Assembly: GCA_002391425.1 (NCBI GenBank)
Contig: DGEZ01000113.1
Location: 6,763-34,134, forward strand
DNA: 27,372 nucleotides
Source of the DNA: Micrococcales bacterium UBA3913
Lineage (GTDB): Bacteria; Actinomycetota; Actinomycetes; Actinomycetales; Microbacteriaceae
Direction: 5' to 3'
Shown one piece after another: positions 14,756 to 24,012 of the stretch. Position 1 is the stretch's first letter. Each line of letters opens with the position of its first letter. The notes beneath the pieces were generated by a model, which made no database searches, was not told the DNA's origin, and saw nothing but the letters and a program-made list of their open reading frames with translations. The translations under genes were made by a program, and so were the position numbers.

Positions 14756-15790
14756 ATGCCAGATCACCGAGATTGGAGGTCTCGGACTCAGGGCTACGAA
14801 TCGGGAACGATGATGACCCCCACGAACCAGGACGATCTTCGCGCGATTCACACCCCGGTCATGCTCGCCGAGTGCATCCAGTACCTGTCACCTGCGCTGG
14901 CCGGGGACGGCGGGCTCTACGTCGATGCGACTTGTGGCATCGGCGGCCACATCGAGGGCATCCTCAGCGCCTGCCCCCAGGCGCGCGCCATCGGCATCGA
15001 TCGAGATACCCACGCGCTGGAGCTGGCGGCGCGCCGTCTCGGGCCGGCGGCATCTCGGGTGACCTTCGTCCACGCGGACTACGACCGCATTGGGGACATC
15101 ATTGCGGAACACGCGGAGCCAGCTTCGGCCATCCTGTTCGACCTGGGTGTCTCATCGCTGCAAATCGACGACACGTCGCGAGGGTTTTCCTATATGAGGG
15201 ATGCGCCGCTGGACATGCGTATGGATCAGGATTCCGGGCCGAGCGCAGCAGACGTGGTCAACGAATACAGCGAAGCGGAGCTCACCCGCATTGTGCGCAC
15301 CTATGGGGAGGAGCCATTCGCCCAGCGGATCGCCCGCGCGATTGTGCGGGAGCGGACAAGCCGGCCGTTCTCGCGAACGCATGAACTGGCAGAGGTTGCC
15401 GCTCGTGCAGTTCCGCAGGCCGTGCAGGCGCGACGAGGCCACCCCGCCAAGCGGCTGTTCCAGGCCATTCGCATCGAGGTCAACCATGAGCTGGCCATCC
15501 TCGAAACGGCGATACCGGCCGCGATCTCGGCACTTCGGCCCGGTGGTCGCATCGTGGTGATGTCCTACCACTCCTTGGAGGACCGCATCGTGAAACACGC
15601 CTTTGCGCAGGCGGCTCGTGATTCGAGTCCGGAAGGACTTCCGGTACCACTTCCCGGGCATGAGCCGGTCTTACGTTTGCTCACTCGGGGGGCCCTGCGG
15701 GCCGGAGCGGACGAGATTGCTCGGAATCCGCGCTCTGCCTCCGTCCGATTCCGCGCCGCAGAACGAGAGCCATCTAGGGGGAATTCATGA
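14756..15790 (+). CDS. rsmH: 16S rRNA (cytosine-1402-N4)-methyltransferase
   Basis: A 344-residue SAM-dependent methyltransferase that modifies C1402 of 16S rRNA. The family start HTPVMLAECIQYL is at about residues 32-44, motif I is VDATCGIGGHIEGIL, the acidic loop is GIDRDTHALELA, followed by ILFDLGVSSLQIDDTSRGFSY and PLDMRMD. The C-terminal GGRIVVMSYHSLEDRIVKHAF block is intact. The chosen ATG has no ribosome binding site; ATGs at 14810 and 14813, 18-19 codons later, would give a length nearer the family norm and are real alternatives. The stop overlaps the ftsL-like start by 4 bases (ATGA). Confidence 0.96.
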   Translation: MPDHRDWRSRTQGYESGTMMTPTNQDDLRAIHTPVMLAECIQYLSPALAGDGGLYVDATCGIGGHIEGILSACPQARAIGIDRDTHALELAARRLGPAASRVTFVHADYDRIGDIIAEHAEPASAILFDLGVSSLQIDDTSRGFSYMRDAPLDMRMDQDSGPSAADVVNEYSEAELTRIVRTYGEEPFAQRIARAIVRERTSRPFSRTHELAEVAARAVPQAVQARRGHPAKRLFQAIRIEVNHELAILETAIPAAISALRPGGRIVVMSYHSLEDRIVKHAFAQAARDSSPEGLPVPLPGHEPVLRLLTRGALRAGADEIARNPRSASVRFRAAEREPSRGNS

Positions 15791-16542
15791 GTATTGCGTC
15801 TGCACAGCTGTCTGTCGGGAGCGTTCAGTGGCCAGATGAGACCAGCGTCTCGCAGCCGCGGGTGCTGCCGCAGCGTCGGCCCACCCTCGTCTATGCGATG
15901 GTGGTCCTCGCCGCAGTGGGGGCGGTCGCCGCTATCCAGCTGGGGATCTCCTTCGCGCTGGCCCAGGGGTCATATCGGCTCGCCGATCTGACCGCCGAGT
16001 CGACCAGCCTGAGCCGTACCAGTCAGGACCTCACAGAGAAACTGGCGGTACTGGAATCCCCCCAGTACCTTGCCCAGGAGGCAGAGAGCCTGGGAATGCA
16101 GAGCAGTACAGACGTCACCTACATCACCTTGAGTAGTGGGGAGAAGGTCGCAGCCGTGCAGGCCCTTTCCGAGTACTACCAGGAGATCGCGGACGGGTAT
16201 GCGATTCCGGTGGTGGGCAATCTCATCGAAAACTCGAATCTGGACACCGAGACGACGAGTGCCACCTCTACGAAGTCAGCCATCTCTGAGGTGCAGAGCA
16301 GCCTGACGGAAGCGCTCACCGACCTGAGCACGCTCGCGGGAGCCACCAGCACGACGACGGAGGCACAGAACGATCAGCAGCAGGCAGAAACGGAGAGCAC
16401 CGCACCGATGACGAGCCTGGACGCCGACTCTAGTGATGAGTCAGCTGAGAACTCCGTGTCGGACGGAGTGGCTGCCGAGCAAGACTCCAGCTCCTCAGTA
16501 TCGTTGGCCGAAAATCAGATGCCTGCTCCGAATACGAGGTGA
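15787..16542 (+). CDS. ftsL: FtsL-like septal membrane protein with long extracellular tail
   Basis: A 251-residue bitopic protein. A cytoplasmic N-terminus (1-32) is followed by one transmembrane helix (about 33-58) and a short coiled coil (about 62-105, including AQEAESLGM, which is typical of FtsL/DivIC proteins). Residues 110-251 form an external tail rich in Ser, Thr, Ala, Glu and Gln that looks disordered. Position between rsmH and ftsI is the standard FtsL place; FtsL links FtsB and FtsQ with FtsW/FtsI. Sequence similarity in this family is low, so the assignment rests on topology and location. AGGGGGAA precedes the ATG and the start overlaps the rsmH stop. The gene ends 3 bases before ftsI. 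Confidence 0.82.
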   Translation: MSIASAQLSVGSVQWPDETSVSQPRVLPQRRPTLVYAMVVLAAVGAVAAIQLGISFALAQGSYRLADLTAESTSLSRTSQDLTEKLAVLESPQYLAQEAESLGMQSSTDVTYITLSSGEKVAAVQALSEYYQEIADGYAIPVVGNLIENSNLDTETTSATSTKSAISEVQSSLTEALTDLSTLAGATSTTTEAQNDQQQAETESTAPMTSLDADSSDESAENSVSDGVAAEQDSSSSVSLAENQMPAPNTR

Positions 16543-16545
16543 TTC

Positions 16546-18303
16546 ATGCCCGCCCGTCTGGGTCGCGTGTCGACAAGGGTGATCGGCTTTCTCGGTGTCA
16601 TCGTTCTCGTTCTCGCCATTTTCACCGTGAAGCTTGTGGACATACAGGTGGTGAGGTCCGATGCTCTCCAATCAGAAGCTGCCGAGCAGCTCCAGGCCAC
16701 GTCGGTGATCACGGCAACTCGGGGACGAATCCTCGACAGCAATGGAAATGTCCTGGCGGAAACAGTGTTGCGCTACAAGGTCGTGGTCGACCAGCGAAAT
16801 GTGGCGGACTACGTAAACTCCGCCACGAACGCGACGATCAGTGTCGAGCAGGTTGCCACTGAGGTGGCGGAGATCACGGGTCAGGATGAGAGCGTCGTAC
16901 TCGCCTCCCTGCGGGGCACCTCGTCCTACTCTGTGGTCGCCGAGGAACTCGATATCTCCACCTACCAGCAGATCCGGGATCTCGACGTCCCGTGGTTTCT
17001 CTACGAGACCGAAGAGTATCGCACCTACCCGTCTGGCGCGGTCGCCGGGAACCTCCTCGGATTCCTCGGCTCGGACAGTACGGCGCTAGCCGGCATCGAG
17101 TACGCGCAAGACCAGTGTCTGACCGGCACGGACGGGGAGGAAACCTACCTGAGATCGGGCAGCTCGAGTGACCTGCGCATCCCGGGTACCACGGAGGTCA
17201 CCCAGGAGGCGGTCGATGGTGGTGACATCACCCTGACGATCGACATGGACGTGCAGTGGTATGCCCAGCAGGTCGCGGCGGAAGCGGCCGAAGAGGTGGA
17301 TGCGGACTGGGCATCGATCGTCGTGATGGATGCGAAGACCGGCGATCTGATTGCGGTGGCGGATGCGCCTAGCGTCGACCCATCCGACTACCTCGCCTCC
17401 GATGCGGATGATCGCGGTGCGCGCTCCTTCCAGGCGAGTTTCGAACCGGGCTCCACCTTCAAGAGCCTCACCTTGGCCTCAGCCATCGAGGAGGGCGTGA
17501 CGACTCCGACCAGTGAGTACACGGTGGCTGACTCGCGCACGACATCGATCGGCACGACGATTTCTGATTCGTTCACGCACGGGGTGATGCAGCTGACCAC
17601 CACCGGCATCCTCCGGTACTCCTCAAATGTGGGTATCACCGAGCTGGGGGAGGCGATGAGCGAGGAGACGCGCTACAACTACTTGCAGGCTTTCGGCATC
17701 GGGGAGACGACATCGGTAGACTTTCCCGGCGAGTCCAGCGGGACACTCACCGATTACAACGACTGGGATGTGCACTCGGCGCTCACCGAGATGTTCGGCC
17801 AGGGGCCGGTTGCGGCGACTCCCGTGCAAATCACGTCCGCCTATCAGGCCATCGCGAACGGGGGCGAGCGCATCTCGCCGCGCCTCGTCGAAAGCTGCAC
17901 CTCCTCAGATGGCACCGTGACGGAGAACGCAACGTCTGACCCCGTGCAGGTTGTCTCCGAGGACACGGCGGACCAGGTCATCGACGTTCTCGAGAACGTG
18001 GTCAATCAGGGGGGCGCTCCCATGGCTGCCGTTGACGGGTACCGCGTGGCGGGGAAGACGGGAACAGCCCAGATCGCGGAGAACGGCGTATACCTGGCCG
18101 ACGACTATGCGCTGTCGTTCGTGGGGATGGCTCCCGCAGAAGACCCCCAGTACGTTGTGGGCGTGTTCACCTACAAGGCGTCCTCCGACCTGACGTGGGA
18201 TTTTGGAGCCTCCTTCTCGAGCGTGATGAGCTATGTGCTCAAGAAATACGATGTGTCCCCCTCAACCGAGAGCGCGGAGGATCTGCCGATCACCTGGGAG
18301 TAA
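16546..18303 (+). CDS. ftsI: Septal peptidoglycan transpeptidase FtsI (PBP2b/PBP3 class)
   Basis: A 585-residue class B penicillin-binding protein. It has a short cytoplasmic start, one transmembrane helix (about 11-34), the N-terminal pedestal domain (TATRGRILDSNGNVLAE, about 56-72) and the transpeptidase domain (about 250-570). The active-site motifs are complete: S303-TFK, S359-S-N361 and K504-TG. It cross-links septal peptidoglycan with FtsW as partner. There is no PASTA domain, unlike some Gram-positive PBPs. It begins 3 bases after the ftsL-like stop. A 121-base gap to murE holds an imperfect hairpin (CCGAAC 18321-18326 with GTTCGG 18338-18343) and a GATAAT hexamer at 18376-18381, so murE may have an extra promoter. 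Confidence 0.97.
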   Translation: MPARLGRVSTRVIGFLGVIVLVLAIFTVKLVDIQVVRSDALQSEAAEQLQATSVITATRGRILDSNGNVLAETVLRYKVVVDQRNVADYVNSATNATISVEQVATEVAEITGQDESVVLASLRGTSSYSVVAEELDISTYQQIRDLDVPWFLYETEEYRTYPSGAVAGNLLGFLGSDSTALAGIEYAQDQCLTGTDGEETYLRSGSSSDLRIPGTTEVTQEAVDGGDITLTIDMDVQWYAQQVAAEAAEEVDADWASIVVMDAKTGDLIAVADAPSVDPSDYLASDADDRGARSFQASFEPGSTFKSLTLASAIEEGVTTPTSEYTVADSRTTSIGTTISDSFTHGVMQLTTTGILRYSSNVGITELGEAMSEETRYNYLQAFGIGETTSVDFPGESSGTLTDYNDWDVHSALTEMFGQGPVAATPVQITSAYQAIANGGERISPRLVESCTSSDGTVTENATSDPVQVVSEDTADQVIDVLENVVNQGGAPMAAVDGYRVAGKTGTAQIAENGVYLADDYALSFVGMAPAEDPQYVVGVFTYKASSDLTWDFGASFSSVMSYVLKKYDVSPSTESAEDLPITWE

Positions 18304-18424
18304 GTGACCTGACCGGGTGTCCGAACGCGGGCCTTCGGTTCGGGTGTCGCGCCCGGGCACGCGCGAGCCGTGGGGGATAATGGCAAAGGCTTAGCCGCGC
18401 AGGCATCGGAGGAGCGAGGATCGC

Positions 18425-20020
18425 ATGGGCACGCAGACGGTAGTCGACGTCAGGCCGAAGCGTGTGCATCCCACCACGCTGGCCGAGATCGTCCGGCTCG
18501 TTACCGGGCACAGTGCGCAGCCAATAGCAGGGGTAAGCGTCACTGGCGTGGCGAATGCGACGCGGCTCATCCAGCCTGGTGACCTCTTCGCAGCGTTGCC
18601 CGGGGGACGCACCCACGGTGCAAAGTTCGCGGGGGATGCTCAGCAGCACGGTGCCGTAGCCGTCCTCACCGATGAGGAAGGGGCGACGCTCTTGCCCGAG
18701 ACCGTGCACATCCCGGTCATCGTCTGTGCTGATCCGCGCCGACATCTGGGCGCCGTCTCCGCGCTGATCTATGGGAACACCCGCTCCCGGTTGACCACGA
18801 TTGGGGTGACCGGAACGAATGGCAAGACGACGGTGACGTACTTCGTGGAGGCGATACTCACTGAAGCCGGCATCGTGACCGGGATGAGCGCCACCCCGGA
18901 GCGCCACGTCGGGTCGACGATTGTGGGCAGCGGCCTGACTACTCCGGAAGCTCCGGTGCTTCAGGGCATGATCGCTCGTATGCGCGAACTCGGGGCACAG
19001 GCGCTGTCCCTGGAGGTGTCCGCTCAGGCCGTGAGTAAGCATCGTATCGGCGGCATTCACTTCGATGCGGTCGGATTCATGAACCTCAGCGCAGAGCACC
19101 TCGACGAGTATCACGACATGGATACGTACTTCCGGGCAAAGCGCGGGCTGTTCACGCCCGAATACGCCGATCGCGCGGTCGTCAGTCTCGCAGACCCGTG
19201 GGGGCAGAAGCTGGTGGAAGAGGCCGAAATCCCCACCCAGACCCTTGTCGCCCAGTGGTGGCCGCAGTCGGCGCTCAGTGCCAGTGCGGATTGGGTGGTT
19301 GGTGACTTCGCGGACACCGAGATGGGGTGCCGGTGCACCGTGACTGATCTGTATGGCCACCGGTTTGAGATATCGGCGGACCTCCCGGGCCGTCATGTGG
19401 CGGTGGATGCGGCCATGGCGGTGGCGCTGGTGGCAACCGCGGGAGTGCCGCGGGACGCCATCGACGCGGCTCTCGCGCACGGGGCACTGGAGAGGCCCTA
19501 CATTCCGGGGCGGCTGGAGCAGATGTCTGGCCCGGGGGCGCCCCTGGTGATCGTCGACTACGCACACACCCCGACGGCGATGGCCGAAACTCTCGTCGAA
19601 TTGCGCAGGCGCACGCCAGGACGATTGATCACCGCGTTTGGGGCAGACGGCGGGCGTGATCCCTTCAAGCGTCCGGGGATGGCTCAGGCGGCGGCGCAGA
19701 ACGCGGACCTGACGATTATCTGCGATGCGCATCCACGGCGTGAGGACCCCGCCCAGATTCGGGCCCAGCTGCTGGAGGCTGCCCGGGCCGTGCCGGGTGC
19801 GGAGGTCCTCGAGATTCCGGATCCTGCCTCCGCCATCGACTATGCGGTCGGACGGCTCAAGCCGGGCGACACTTTCGTGGTGCTGGGGCCCGGCGATGAG
19901 GATTACCGGGCCGTGGGCGATCGCGAGATTCCCTATTCGGCGCGTAACGAGGCCCGGCGCGCGCTCGCGGAGCATGGCTGGCCGGTGTCTCAGCCGGTGG
20001 AACGGATGGTGGATCAGTGA
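18425..20020 (+). CDS. murE: UDP-MurNAc-dipeptide ligase MurE
   Basis: A 531-residue Mur ligase that adds the third amino acid to UDP-MurNAc-L-Ala-D-Glu. The ATP loop is GVTGTNGKTT (127-136), the carbamylated Lys is in YFRAKRGLF (Lys239), then NLSAEHLDEYH and the C-terminal IPGRLEQM and VDYAHTPTAM blocks. The residue-selecting loop reads C-D434-A-H-P-R-R-E-D (433-441), where meso-DAP enzymes usually have DNPR; the loop FGADGGRDPFKRP also differs from the common FGCGGDRDxxKRP. This hints at a diamino acid other than meso-DAP (for example Lys or Orn), but that is inference. A strong GGAGGAGCGAGG box precedes the ATG. The stop overlaps the murF GTG by 4 bases. Confidence 0.96.
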   Translation: MGTQTVVDVRPKRVHPTTLAEIVRLVTGHSAQPIAGVSVTGVANATRLIQPGDLFAALPGGRTHGAKFAGDAQQHGAVAVLTDEEGATLLPETVHIPVIVCADPRRHLGAVSALIYGNTRSRLTTIGVTGTNGKTTVTYFVEAILTEAGIVTGMSATPERHVGSTIVGSGLTTPEAPVLQGMIARMRELGAQALSLEVSAQAVSKHRIGGIHFDAVGFMNLSAEHLDEYHDMDTYFRAKRGLFTPEYADRAVVSLADPWGQKLVEEAEIPTQTLVAQWWPQSALSASADWVVGDFADTEMGCRCTVTDLYGHRFEISADLPGRHVAVDAAMAVALVATAGVPRDAIDAALAHGALERPYIPGRLEQMSGPGAPLVIVDYAHTPTAMAETLVELRRRTPGRLITAFGADGGRDPFKRPGMAQAAAQNADLTIICDAHPRREDPAQIRAQLLEAARAVPGAEVLEIPDPASAIDYAVGRLKPGDTFVVLGPGDEDYRAVGDREIPYSARNEARRALAEHGWPVSQPVERMVDQ

Positions 20021-21417
20021 TCGACATCGATGTACGCACTTTGGCCAGTTGGGTCGGCGGGACGACGAACGGCGATGACGACGTCCGTGTCCACGGTGCC
20101 GTCACGACGGACTCGCGGGAGATCGAGCCGGGGGGCCTTTTCATCGCCAAGCGGGGCGAGACAGCAGATGGGCATGCGTATGTCGCGGCGGCTGCGCAGG
20201 CCGGCGCTGCGGCAGCGATCGTCGAGCATACTGTGGATGCGGACATCCCGCAGATCTGCGTCCCCGACGCCGTGCACGCCCTGGCAGATCTGGCCCGCGC
20301 GTACACCACGCACCTGAGAACCCATGGCGCGCTGAGTCGCGTGCTCGCGATCACGGGTTCTGTCGGGAAGACGACGACGAAACACTTGCTGGGCAATATT
20401 CTCCAGACGCAGGCTCCGACTATCTGGCCGGTGCGCTCGTACAACAACGAGGTAGGCGTCCCCCTGACGGTGATGCGCGCTAATGAGACCACGCGCTTCC
20501 TCGTGCTGGAGATGGGCGCCAGTCACATTGGCGACATCCGGTACCTCACCTCGATCGCGCAACCTGATACGGGCTGCGTACTGTGTGTCGGACTCGCTCA
20601 TGCCGGAGAATTCGGTGGGATAGAGAACACCACCATCGCGAAACGAGAGATGGTCGAGGCTATCCCGGGCAGCGGCGCGGCGGTACTGAATCGCGACGAT
20701 GTGCGCGTGGCATCCATGGCCTCCGCCTCGCGCGCGCCGGTGATCTGGTTCGGGCAGGGTCCGGATGCACACGTACGGTACGCACAGGTGACCTCGGACG
20801 CGACGGGAATTCACTTCCTGCTGGAGTCCGGCAAGCACCGCCGTCAGGTGCGGCTGCACCTTCTCGGGGAGCACAACGCGTCGAACGCAGCTGCCGCGAT
20901 CGCGTGCGCGCTCAGCGCCGGGATTGACTTCGATGACGCGGTGGACGCGCTGGAGAGCATCCCCGCGGGGGAGCGCTGGCGGATGCAGGTGATGCCCCGC
21001 TCGGACGGCGTCACCATCATTAATGACGGGTATAACGCGAATCCCGCATCCATGTCCGCTGCAATCCACACGCTGGCGACATTACGCTCGCCCGGGCATC
21101 GCGTCGTCGCGGTGCTCGGCGGCATGGGGGAGCTCGGTGACCTTTCCGACGAGGAGCACGATAGGATTGGTCGTCTGATCGTTCGGCTGGGGATCGATCA
21201 GTTAGTTGCGGTCGGAGAACCTGCGCGCAGGATCTACCTTGCCGCGAATCAGGAAGGGTCGTGGGGCGGTGAAGCGGTGTTCGTACCGGATAATGATGCG
21301 GCCGTCGAGTTCGTGCAGCGCTTTGTGCGTCCGGGAGATATCGTGCTGACGAAATCGTCCATGGTCTACGGTTTGCGGCTTGTTGGTGACCGTCTGGCAC
21401 GGGGAGATGATGCGTGA
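20017..21417 (+). CDS. murF: UDP-MurNAc-tripeptide--D-Ala-D-Ala ligase MurF
   Basis: A 466-residue Mur ligase that adds D-Ala-D-Ala to complete the pentapeptide. The N-terminal substrate domain contains TTDSREIEPGGLFIAKRG, the ATP loop is ITGSVGKTTTK, then SYNNEVGVPLT, LEMGASHIGDI and the C-terminal INDGYNANPASM block with VVAVLGGMGELG. These are the diagnostic MurF motifs. The GTG start overlaps the murE stop (GTGA), so translation is coupled. The stop is followed directly by the mraY GTG. Confidence 0.97.
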   Translation: MIDIDVRTLASWVGGTTNGDDDVRVHGAVTTDSREIEPGGLFIAKRGETADGHAYVAAAAQAGAAAAIVEHTVDADIPQICVPDAVHALADLARAYTTHLRTHGALSRVLAITGSVGKTTTKHLLGNILQTQAPTIWPVRSYNNEVGVPLTVMRANETTRFLVLEMGASHIGDIRYLTSIAQPDTGCVLCVGLAHAGEFGGIENTTIAKREMVEAIPGSGAAVLNRDDVRVASMASASRAPVIWFGQGPDAHVRYAQVTSDATGIHFLLESGKHRRQVRLHLLGEHNASNAAAAIACALSAGIDFDDAVDALESIPAGERWRMQVMPRSDGVTIINDGYNANPASMSAAIHTLATLRSPGHRVVAVLGGMGELGDLSDEEHDRIGRLIVRLGIDQLVAVGEPARRIYLAANQEGSWGGEAVFVPDNDAAVEFVQRFVRPGDIVLTKSSMVYGLRLVGDRLARGDDA

Positions 21418-22512
21418 GTGAAGACTGTACTCATCGCGGCGGTTGTCGCACTGTGCTTGAGCCTGTTCCTCATGCCGCTGTACATACGGTTGGCGAAGAA
21501 GCTGGAGTGGGGTCAGTTCATCCGTGAGGATGGTCCTCGCTCTCACCTGACCAAGAGGGGCACCCCGACGATGGGCGGCATCGTCATCCTCGGGGCGACG
21601 ACGGTGGCCTACTTCGTGTCCCACCTGTTCACGGAAGACCCCATTACCCCATCGGTGCTCCTGGCGCTGCTGCTCACCCTGGGCTTGGGCCTGGTCGGGT
21701 TCATCGATGACTTCATCAAAGTGCGCAAGCATCGGTCGTTGGGACTGGGCGGCTGGGCCAAGATGGGTCTGCAGGCGGTCGTCTCCATTGCCTTTATCGT
21801 GCTGGCGGTGCAGTTTCCGAACTCCGAGGGGGTCACCCCCGCATCCTGGCATGTGTCCTTCGCTCGTGACCTTCCCGTGGATTTCAGCGTCGCGGGACCC
21901 GTCGTGGGGGGCGCACTGCTCGTGCTGTGGTTGTACCTCATCATCGCTTCCGCCTCGAACGGGGTCAACGTCGCCGATGGTCTGGATGGGCTGGCCGCGG
22001 GGGCCTCGATCATGGCCGCGGGGGCGTACGTTCTCATCTCGTACTGGCAGTTCAACCAGTGGTGCTACTCGCTGACCCGGACCGTCGCCGAATCGGGCCA
22101 GTGCTATGCGGTTCGTGATCCGCTCGACCTGACCGTGTTCGCAGCTGCACTGCTCGGGGCACTGGTCGGTTTCCTGTGGTGGAACACGTCCCCTGCCCAG
22201 CTGTTCATGGGCGACACAGGATCCCTGGGCATCGGCGGCGCGATTGCCGCACTGGCCATCCTCACGCGCACAGAGTTGCTGCTGGTGTTCATCGGCGGGC
22301 TGTTCGTGATCGTCGCTGGCTCGGTCATCCTGCAGCGGGTGTACTTCAAGCTCACGCACGGCAAGCGGATCTTCCTGATGAGTCCGTTGCACCACCACTT
22401 CGAGCTCAAGGGCTGGGCGCCAGTGACCGTGGTCGTGCGGTTCTGGATCATTGCAGGGATCAGCGCGGCACTCGGCGTTGGTCTGTTCTACTTCGAGTGG
22501 GCTGCGGGGTAA
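21418..22512 (+). CDS. mraY: Phospho-MurNAc-pentapeptide transferase MraY
   Basis: A 364-residue polytopic membrane enzyme with about ten hydrophobic segments that transfers phospho-MurNAc-pentapeptide to undecaprenyl phosphate, making lipid I. Visible signatures are GPRSHLTKRGTPTMGGI, FIDDFIKVRK, NGVNVADGLDGLAAG (magnesium-binding Asp residues), LFMGDTGSLGIGG and the HHHFELKGW loop. The GTG start abuts the murF TGA; GGGGAG lies about 12 bases upstream, so translation probably depends on coupling. Length is normal. Confidence 0.97.
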   Translation: MKTVLIAAVVALCLSLFLMPLYIRLAKKLEWGQFIREDGPRSHLTKRGTPTMGGIVILGATTVAYFVSHLFTEDPITPSVLLALLLTLGLGLVGFIDDFIKVRKHRSLGLGGWAKMGLQAVVSIAFIVLAVQFPNSEGVTPASWHVSFARDLPVDFSVAGPVVGGALLVLWLYLIIASASNGVNVADGLDGLAAGASIMAAGAYVLISYWQFNQWCYSLTRTVAESGQCYAVRDPLDLTVFAAALLGALVGFLWWNTSPAQLFMGDTGSLGIGGAIAALAILTRTELLLVFIGGLFVIVAGSVILQRVYFKLTHGKRIFLMSPLHHHFELKGWAPVTVVVRFWIIAGISAALGVGLFYFEWAAG

Positions 22513-22518
22513 GCACAT

Positions 22519-24000
22519 ATGTCTGTTCCAACATCTCCTGATCAGTGGCGCGGGCGTCGCGTCGTCGTGCTCGGTCTGGGGGTCACCGGCTTCGCCGTCG
22601 CCGACACCCTGGCCGAGTTGCACGCCGCCGTGACCGTGATCGCCGGACACGCGGATCCGGAGCGCGTGGATGTTCTCTCCGTCGTCGGCGCACAGACCCG
22701 GGAAATAGCTGACCCCGGGGCCACGATAGAGGCTCTCGAGGAGCTCGAGCCGGAGGTCGTCGTCGTCTCGCCGGGCTACCGGCCGGATTCTCCGATCGTT
22801 CAGTGGGTGGTCGCGGCGGGCATCCTCCTGCTCAGCGACATCGATGTGGCCTGGCTGCTTCGGGAGCTGTCCCCGCGGCCAGCCGAATGGATCTGCATCA
22901 CCGGAACCGACGGCAAGACCACCACCACACAGCTCACTGCCGCGATGATCGAGGCATCGGGGAAGCGTGCCGCGGTGTGCGGGAATATTGGGATACCGGT
23001 ATTGGATCGGATCCGGGACCCCGAGGGTTTCGATTTCCTGGTCGTCGAGTTGTCCAGTTTCCAACTGCACTACACGAACCTGCTCTCGCCGTGGTCGGCA
23101 GCCTGCTTGAACATCGCTGATGACCACATCGACTGGCATGGCTCGAAGGATGCCTACGTCGCCGCCAAGGCGAAGGTGTTTCACCGGGTGAAAAAGGTGT
23201 GTCTCTACAATGCCGACGATCCGGTCACGGAACGGCTGGTGGAACAGGCCGACGTCGTCGAGGGGGCGCGAGCCGTGGGCTTCACCCTCGGCGCTCCGGG
23301 AATCTCGATGGTGGGAATTGTCGATGGCGTGCTCCTGGATCGGGCGTTCATCGAGACGCGGGCGCATGAGGCCCAGGAGATCACCACGGTTGAGGCGTTG
23401 GCGGATCGGGGGATGGGCGCGCAACACCTGCTCGCCGATGTGCTCGCTGCTTCTGCCCTCGCGCGTTCGGCCGGGGTAACTATCGCGGATATTCAGCGTG
23501 CCCTCGCGCAGTTCCACCTGGGAGCGCACCGGATCCAGCCGGTGGCGGACATCGCAGGCGTCCTGTACATCGATGACTCGAAGGCGACCAACTCGCATTC
23601 GGCCAATGCTGCTCTCGAGGCATTTGACTCGATTGTGTGGATTGTCGGCGGTCTCCTCAAGGGTGTCGATATCACCCCGCTGGTCGAGCAGAATGCCTCC
23701 CGCTTGCGCGGGGCTGTCGTGATTGGCGTCGATCAGCAGCCGGTGTTGGATGCTCTGCGACGACACGCGCCCGATGTGCCCATCATTGCGATCGATCCTG
23801 GTGAGACTGGTGTCATGGATGCTGCGGTGGAGGCCGCGGCCTCTCTGGCCCAATCCGGAGATGTCGTGCTGATGGCGCCGGCGGCGGCATCCATGGATCA
23901 GTTCCGCGACTACGCAGATCGAGGCCAGGCTTTTGTCGACGCGGTGCGGATACGCGAGACGGGAGGACACACTGATGGTGCATCCTCCTCTGTGCTCTGA
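22519..24000 (+). CDS. murD: UDP-MurNAc-L-alanine--D-glutamate ligase MurD
   Basis: A 493-residue Mur ligase that adds D-Glu to UDP-MurNAc-L-Ala. The N-terminal Rossmann motif is VVVLGLGVTGFAVADTL (15-31). The ATP loop is TGT-D131-GKTTTT, with Asp where most MurD proteins have Asn. Further blocks are CGNIGIPVLD, VELSSFQL, the conserved His/Asp segment as NIADDHIDWHGSKDAY (usually with Pro in APDH), YIDDSKATN and MAPAAASMDQF (usually SPACASFD-like). All domains are present, so the gene is likely functional. It begins 6 bases after mraY with GGGGTAAG upstream and ends 12 bases before ftsW. Confidence 0.95.
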   Translation: MSVPTSPDQWRGRRVVVLGLGVTGFAVADTLAELHAAVTVIAGHADPERVDVLSVVGAQTREIADPGATIEALEELEPEVVVVSPGYRPDSPIVQWVVAAGILLLSDIDVAWLLRELSPRPAEWICITGTDGKTTTTQLTAAMIEASGKRAAVCGNIGIPVLDRIRDPEGFDFLVVELSSFQLHYTNLLSPWSAACLNIADDHIDWHGSKDAYVAAKAKVFHRVKKVCLYNADDPVTERLVEQADVVEGARAVGFTLGAPGISMVGIVDGVLLDRAFIETRAHEAQEITTVEALADRGMGAQHLLADVLAASALARSAGVTIADIQRALAQFHLGAHRIQPVADIAGVLYIDDSKATNSHSANAALEAFDSIVWIVGGLLKGVDITPLVEQNASRLRGAVVIGVDQQPVLDALRRHAPDVPIIAIDPGETGVMDAAVEAAASLAQSGDVVLMAPAAASMDQFRDYADRGQAFVDAVRIRETGGHTDGASSSVL

Positions 24001-24012
24001 CGGAGGTCGCTG

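Noticed and set aside
18290..19975. A 561-codon open frame antisense to murE
   Set aside because: Same shadow effect; composition is Arg/His/Gly-rich with no recognisable fold.
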